NCBI GenBank assembly: GCA_037447655.1
Contig: JBBHKE010003080.1
Location: 126,001-186,000 of the forward strand
Direction of reading: 5' to 3'
DNA: 60,000 nucleotides
Source of the DNA: Zygnema cylindricum
Taxonomy: Eukaryota; Streptophyta; Zygnematophyceae; Zygnematales; Zygnemataceae
Shown here: positions 59,301 through 60,000 of the stretch, piece by piece
How the letters are laid out: every line of letters begins with the position of its first letter
Numbering within the stretch: the first letter of the stretch is position 1
Made by a program: the position numbers and the translations under genes
The notes under the pieces: generated by a model
What the model was told of the DNA's origin: nothing
The model's input: the letters and a program-made list of their open reading frames with translations, nothing else
The model's database searches: none

Positions 59301-59601
59301 TGGGAAGGAGGATATGGGGAGGATATGGGATGTGGGAAGGATTGTTAATGTCTTTAAGATAACAAAGGTAACTTGTGAGGAATGTAAGGAATTGCATAGA
59401 ATCGAATTCTATTTGGATTGGAATTTGATTCTTTCGTGAGTAATTTGGGAATATTGGGGAGCTTTCTACTTTTCTTATCTTTTCTTTTGACAAATCAGAA
59501 TGAATATTGTTGCAGGTGTCTATGATAAATTTATGGAAGCTTTCGTAAAGCAAGTGGAGGGTCTCAAAATTGGAAATGGGTTAGACGAAGGGGTTACCCA
59601 G
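53379..59601 (+). CDS. Succinate-semialdehyde dehydrogenase (GabD/ALDH5 type), 3' partial
   Basis: Oxidises succinate semialdehyde to succinate with NAD(P)+, the last step of the GABA shunt; in plants this is mitochondrial. Exons: 53379-53516, 53918-54017, 54268-54316, 55370-55457, 55786-55896, 56622-56684, 57162-57272, 57727-57870, 58320-58397, 58889-58955, 59516-59601, all phase-consistent, giving 345 residues of a usual 490-530. Visible motifs: TPWNFP with its catalytic Asn (residue 174), the Rossmann motif FTGSTTVG (248-255), the general-base Glu in LELGGN (272), and the catalytic Cys in GQTCICANR (306), with a second Cys two residues on, as in redox-controlled SSADHs. The remaining C-terminal third lies beyond the window. 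The ATG directly follows TTTGGCAG, which looks like an acceptor, so an upstream exon with a transit peptide may exist; none is visible at this start. Introns carry two MITEs and a long GA tract. Confidence 0.96.
54415..54594. mobile_element. TA-flanked MITE, copy 7, in SSADH intron 3
   Basis: Left end CACTGTCCATAAGG after TA (54413-54414) and right end ...CTCTAATAACGATGGTAGTG before TA (54595-54596); 180 bp. Core GCAAGCAGACGTAGATTG and TTCCACTCCCTTAATAG. Same subfamily as the copy at 14661. Confidence 0.75.
54940..55225. repeat. GA-rich polypurine tract in SSADH intron 3
   Basis: About 285 bp nearly free of pyrimidines on the + strand, built of GGAGAGGGAG-like units. It is non-coding, since it lies between splice-verified exons at 54316 and 55370. 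It may form triplex or G-rich structures. Confidence 0.85.
57368..57586. mobile_element. TA-flanked MITE, copy 8, in SSADH intron 7
   Basis: Left end CACCTCCTATCGATATTAG after TA (57366-57367), right end ...CACTAATAGTGATGGGCAGTG before TA (57587-57588); 219 bp. Its interior differs from the other copies (TTTCGGGCATTTAAAG, GGTTGTCCGGAAAATGG), so it is an older or separate subfamily. Confidence 0.7.
58398..58475 (+). repeat. AAACCCTNAAAAACTG short tandem repeat after the exon 9 donor
   Basis: Three to four units of 18-19 bp immediately downstream of the donor of SSADH exon 9, each containing AAACCC. A similar A-rich AACCCT/AAATCCC stretch follows the exon 11 donor (59605-59695), and a T-rich TTAGGG-like one sits before the minus-strand exon at 15.26 kb. 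Confidence 0.7.
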
Positions 59602-60000
59602 GTAAAACAAAACCTTAAAAACAATAAACATCCCCTGAGAAATACTAAAAACCCGAAAAGGCCTTAAAAAGTCAAAAAATCCCTAAAAATCCCAGGGTCA
59701 CTCAGGTAAGTTGACAGTTGTGGGTCCTTCTGCGAACTTCAGAAATTGAGGTAAATAGAATAAACGTTTCCTATAGGAACTTTTTCTATAGGTTCTTTTG
59801 GACTAGGGTTTTCTTTAACTAGTTTGTAGATGACCGAGAGAAGTTGAAGAGGAGAAGTTGACTTTTTTACTGTTGAACTAAAGTTAAAATGTGTGAAAAA
59901 AGCTGGAAACCCTTTATGCGATATCCCCGTACAATACGCGTATTATACCCGGAAAAGCTGTATAATATGCGTAATAACGTTTAATAGGATATAATAAAAT

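Overview
This is nuclear DNA from an intron-rich, AT-rich photosynthetic-type eukaryote. Canonical GT-AG introns (plus one GC-AG intron) interrupt every recognisable gene, and no bacterial gene organisation is seen. The eIF3c tail ends in a plant-like S-R-M-V-S-L-N signature. A tandem Agenet-domain protein and a plant-type succinate-semialdehyde dehydrogenase are also present. Together they point to Viridiplantae, most likely a streptophyte alga or a related green lineage. The species cannot be fixed from the sequence.

Layout: (1) 0.2-8.0 kb, + strand: complete translation initiation factor eIF3c in nine exons. (2) 8.0-10.9 kb: gene-free, T-rich, with a direct repeat. (3) 11.1-15.3 kb, - strand: an unrecognised, minisatellite-built coding region with at least one good intron and a probable frame break in C homopolymers. 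(4) 15.3-30 kb: a gene-free nest of DNA transposons. It holds three elements whose 8-bp target duplications can be read directly (hAT type), a family of about 200-bp TA-flanked MITEs, a 1.1-kb foldback element, a tandem segmental duplication and a 10-N assembly gap. (5) 30.0-38.5 kb, - strand: Agenet-domain nuclear protein in seven coding exons. (6) 40.6-44.3 kb, + strand: F-box/WD40 protein in two exons. (7) 44.3-53.3 kb: gene-free, with tandem repeats, microsatellites and more transposon pieces. (8) 53.4 kb to the right edge, + strand: GabD-type succinate-semialdehyde dehydrogenase; eleven exons are visible and the gene runs off the window.

The recognisable genes are unrelated housekeeping or regulatory functions (translation initiation, chromatin reading, ubiquitin targeting, GABA shunt) and do not form a pathway.

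The most unusual signal is structural. Several introns contain decayed tandem copies of the neighbouring splice junction plus the first or last 30-70 bases of the adjoining exon ('exon echoes'). This is clearest three times in eIF3c. The second notable signal is the MITE family: a TA target, shared termini and a conserved central core, with one filled site and its paralogous empty site both inside this window.
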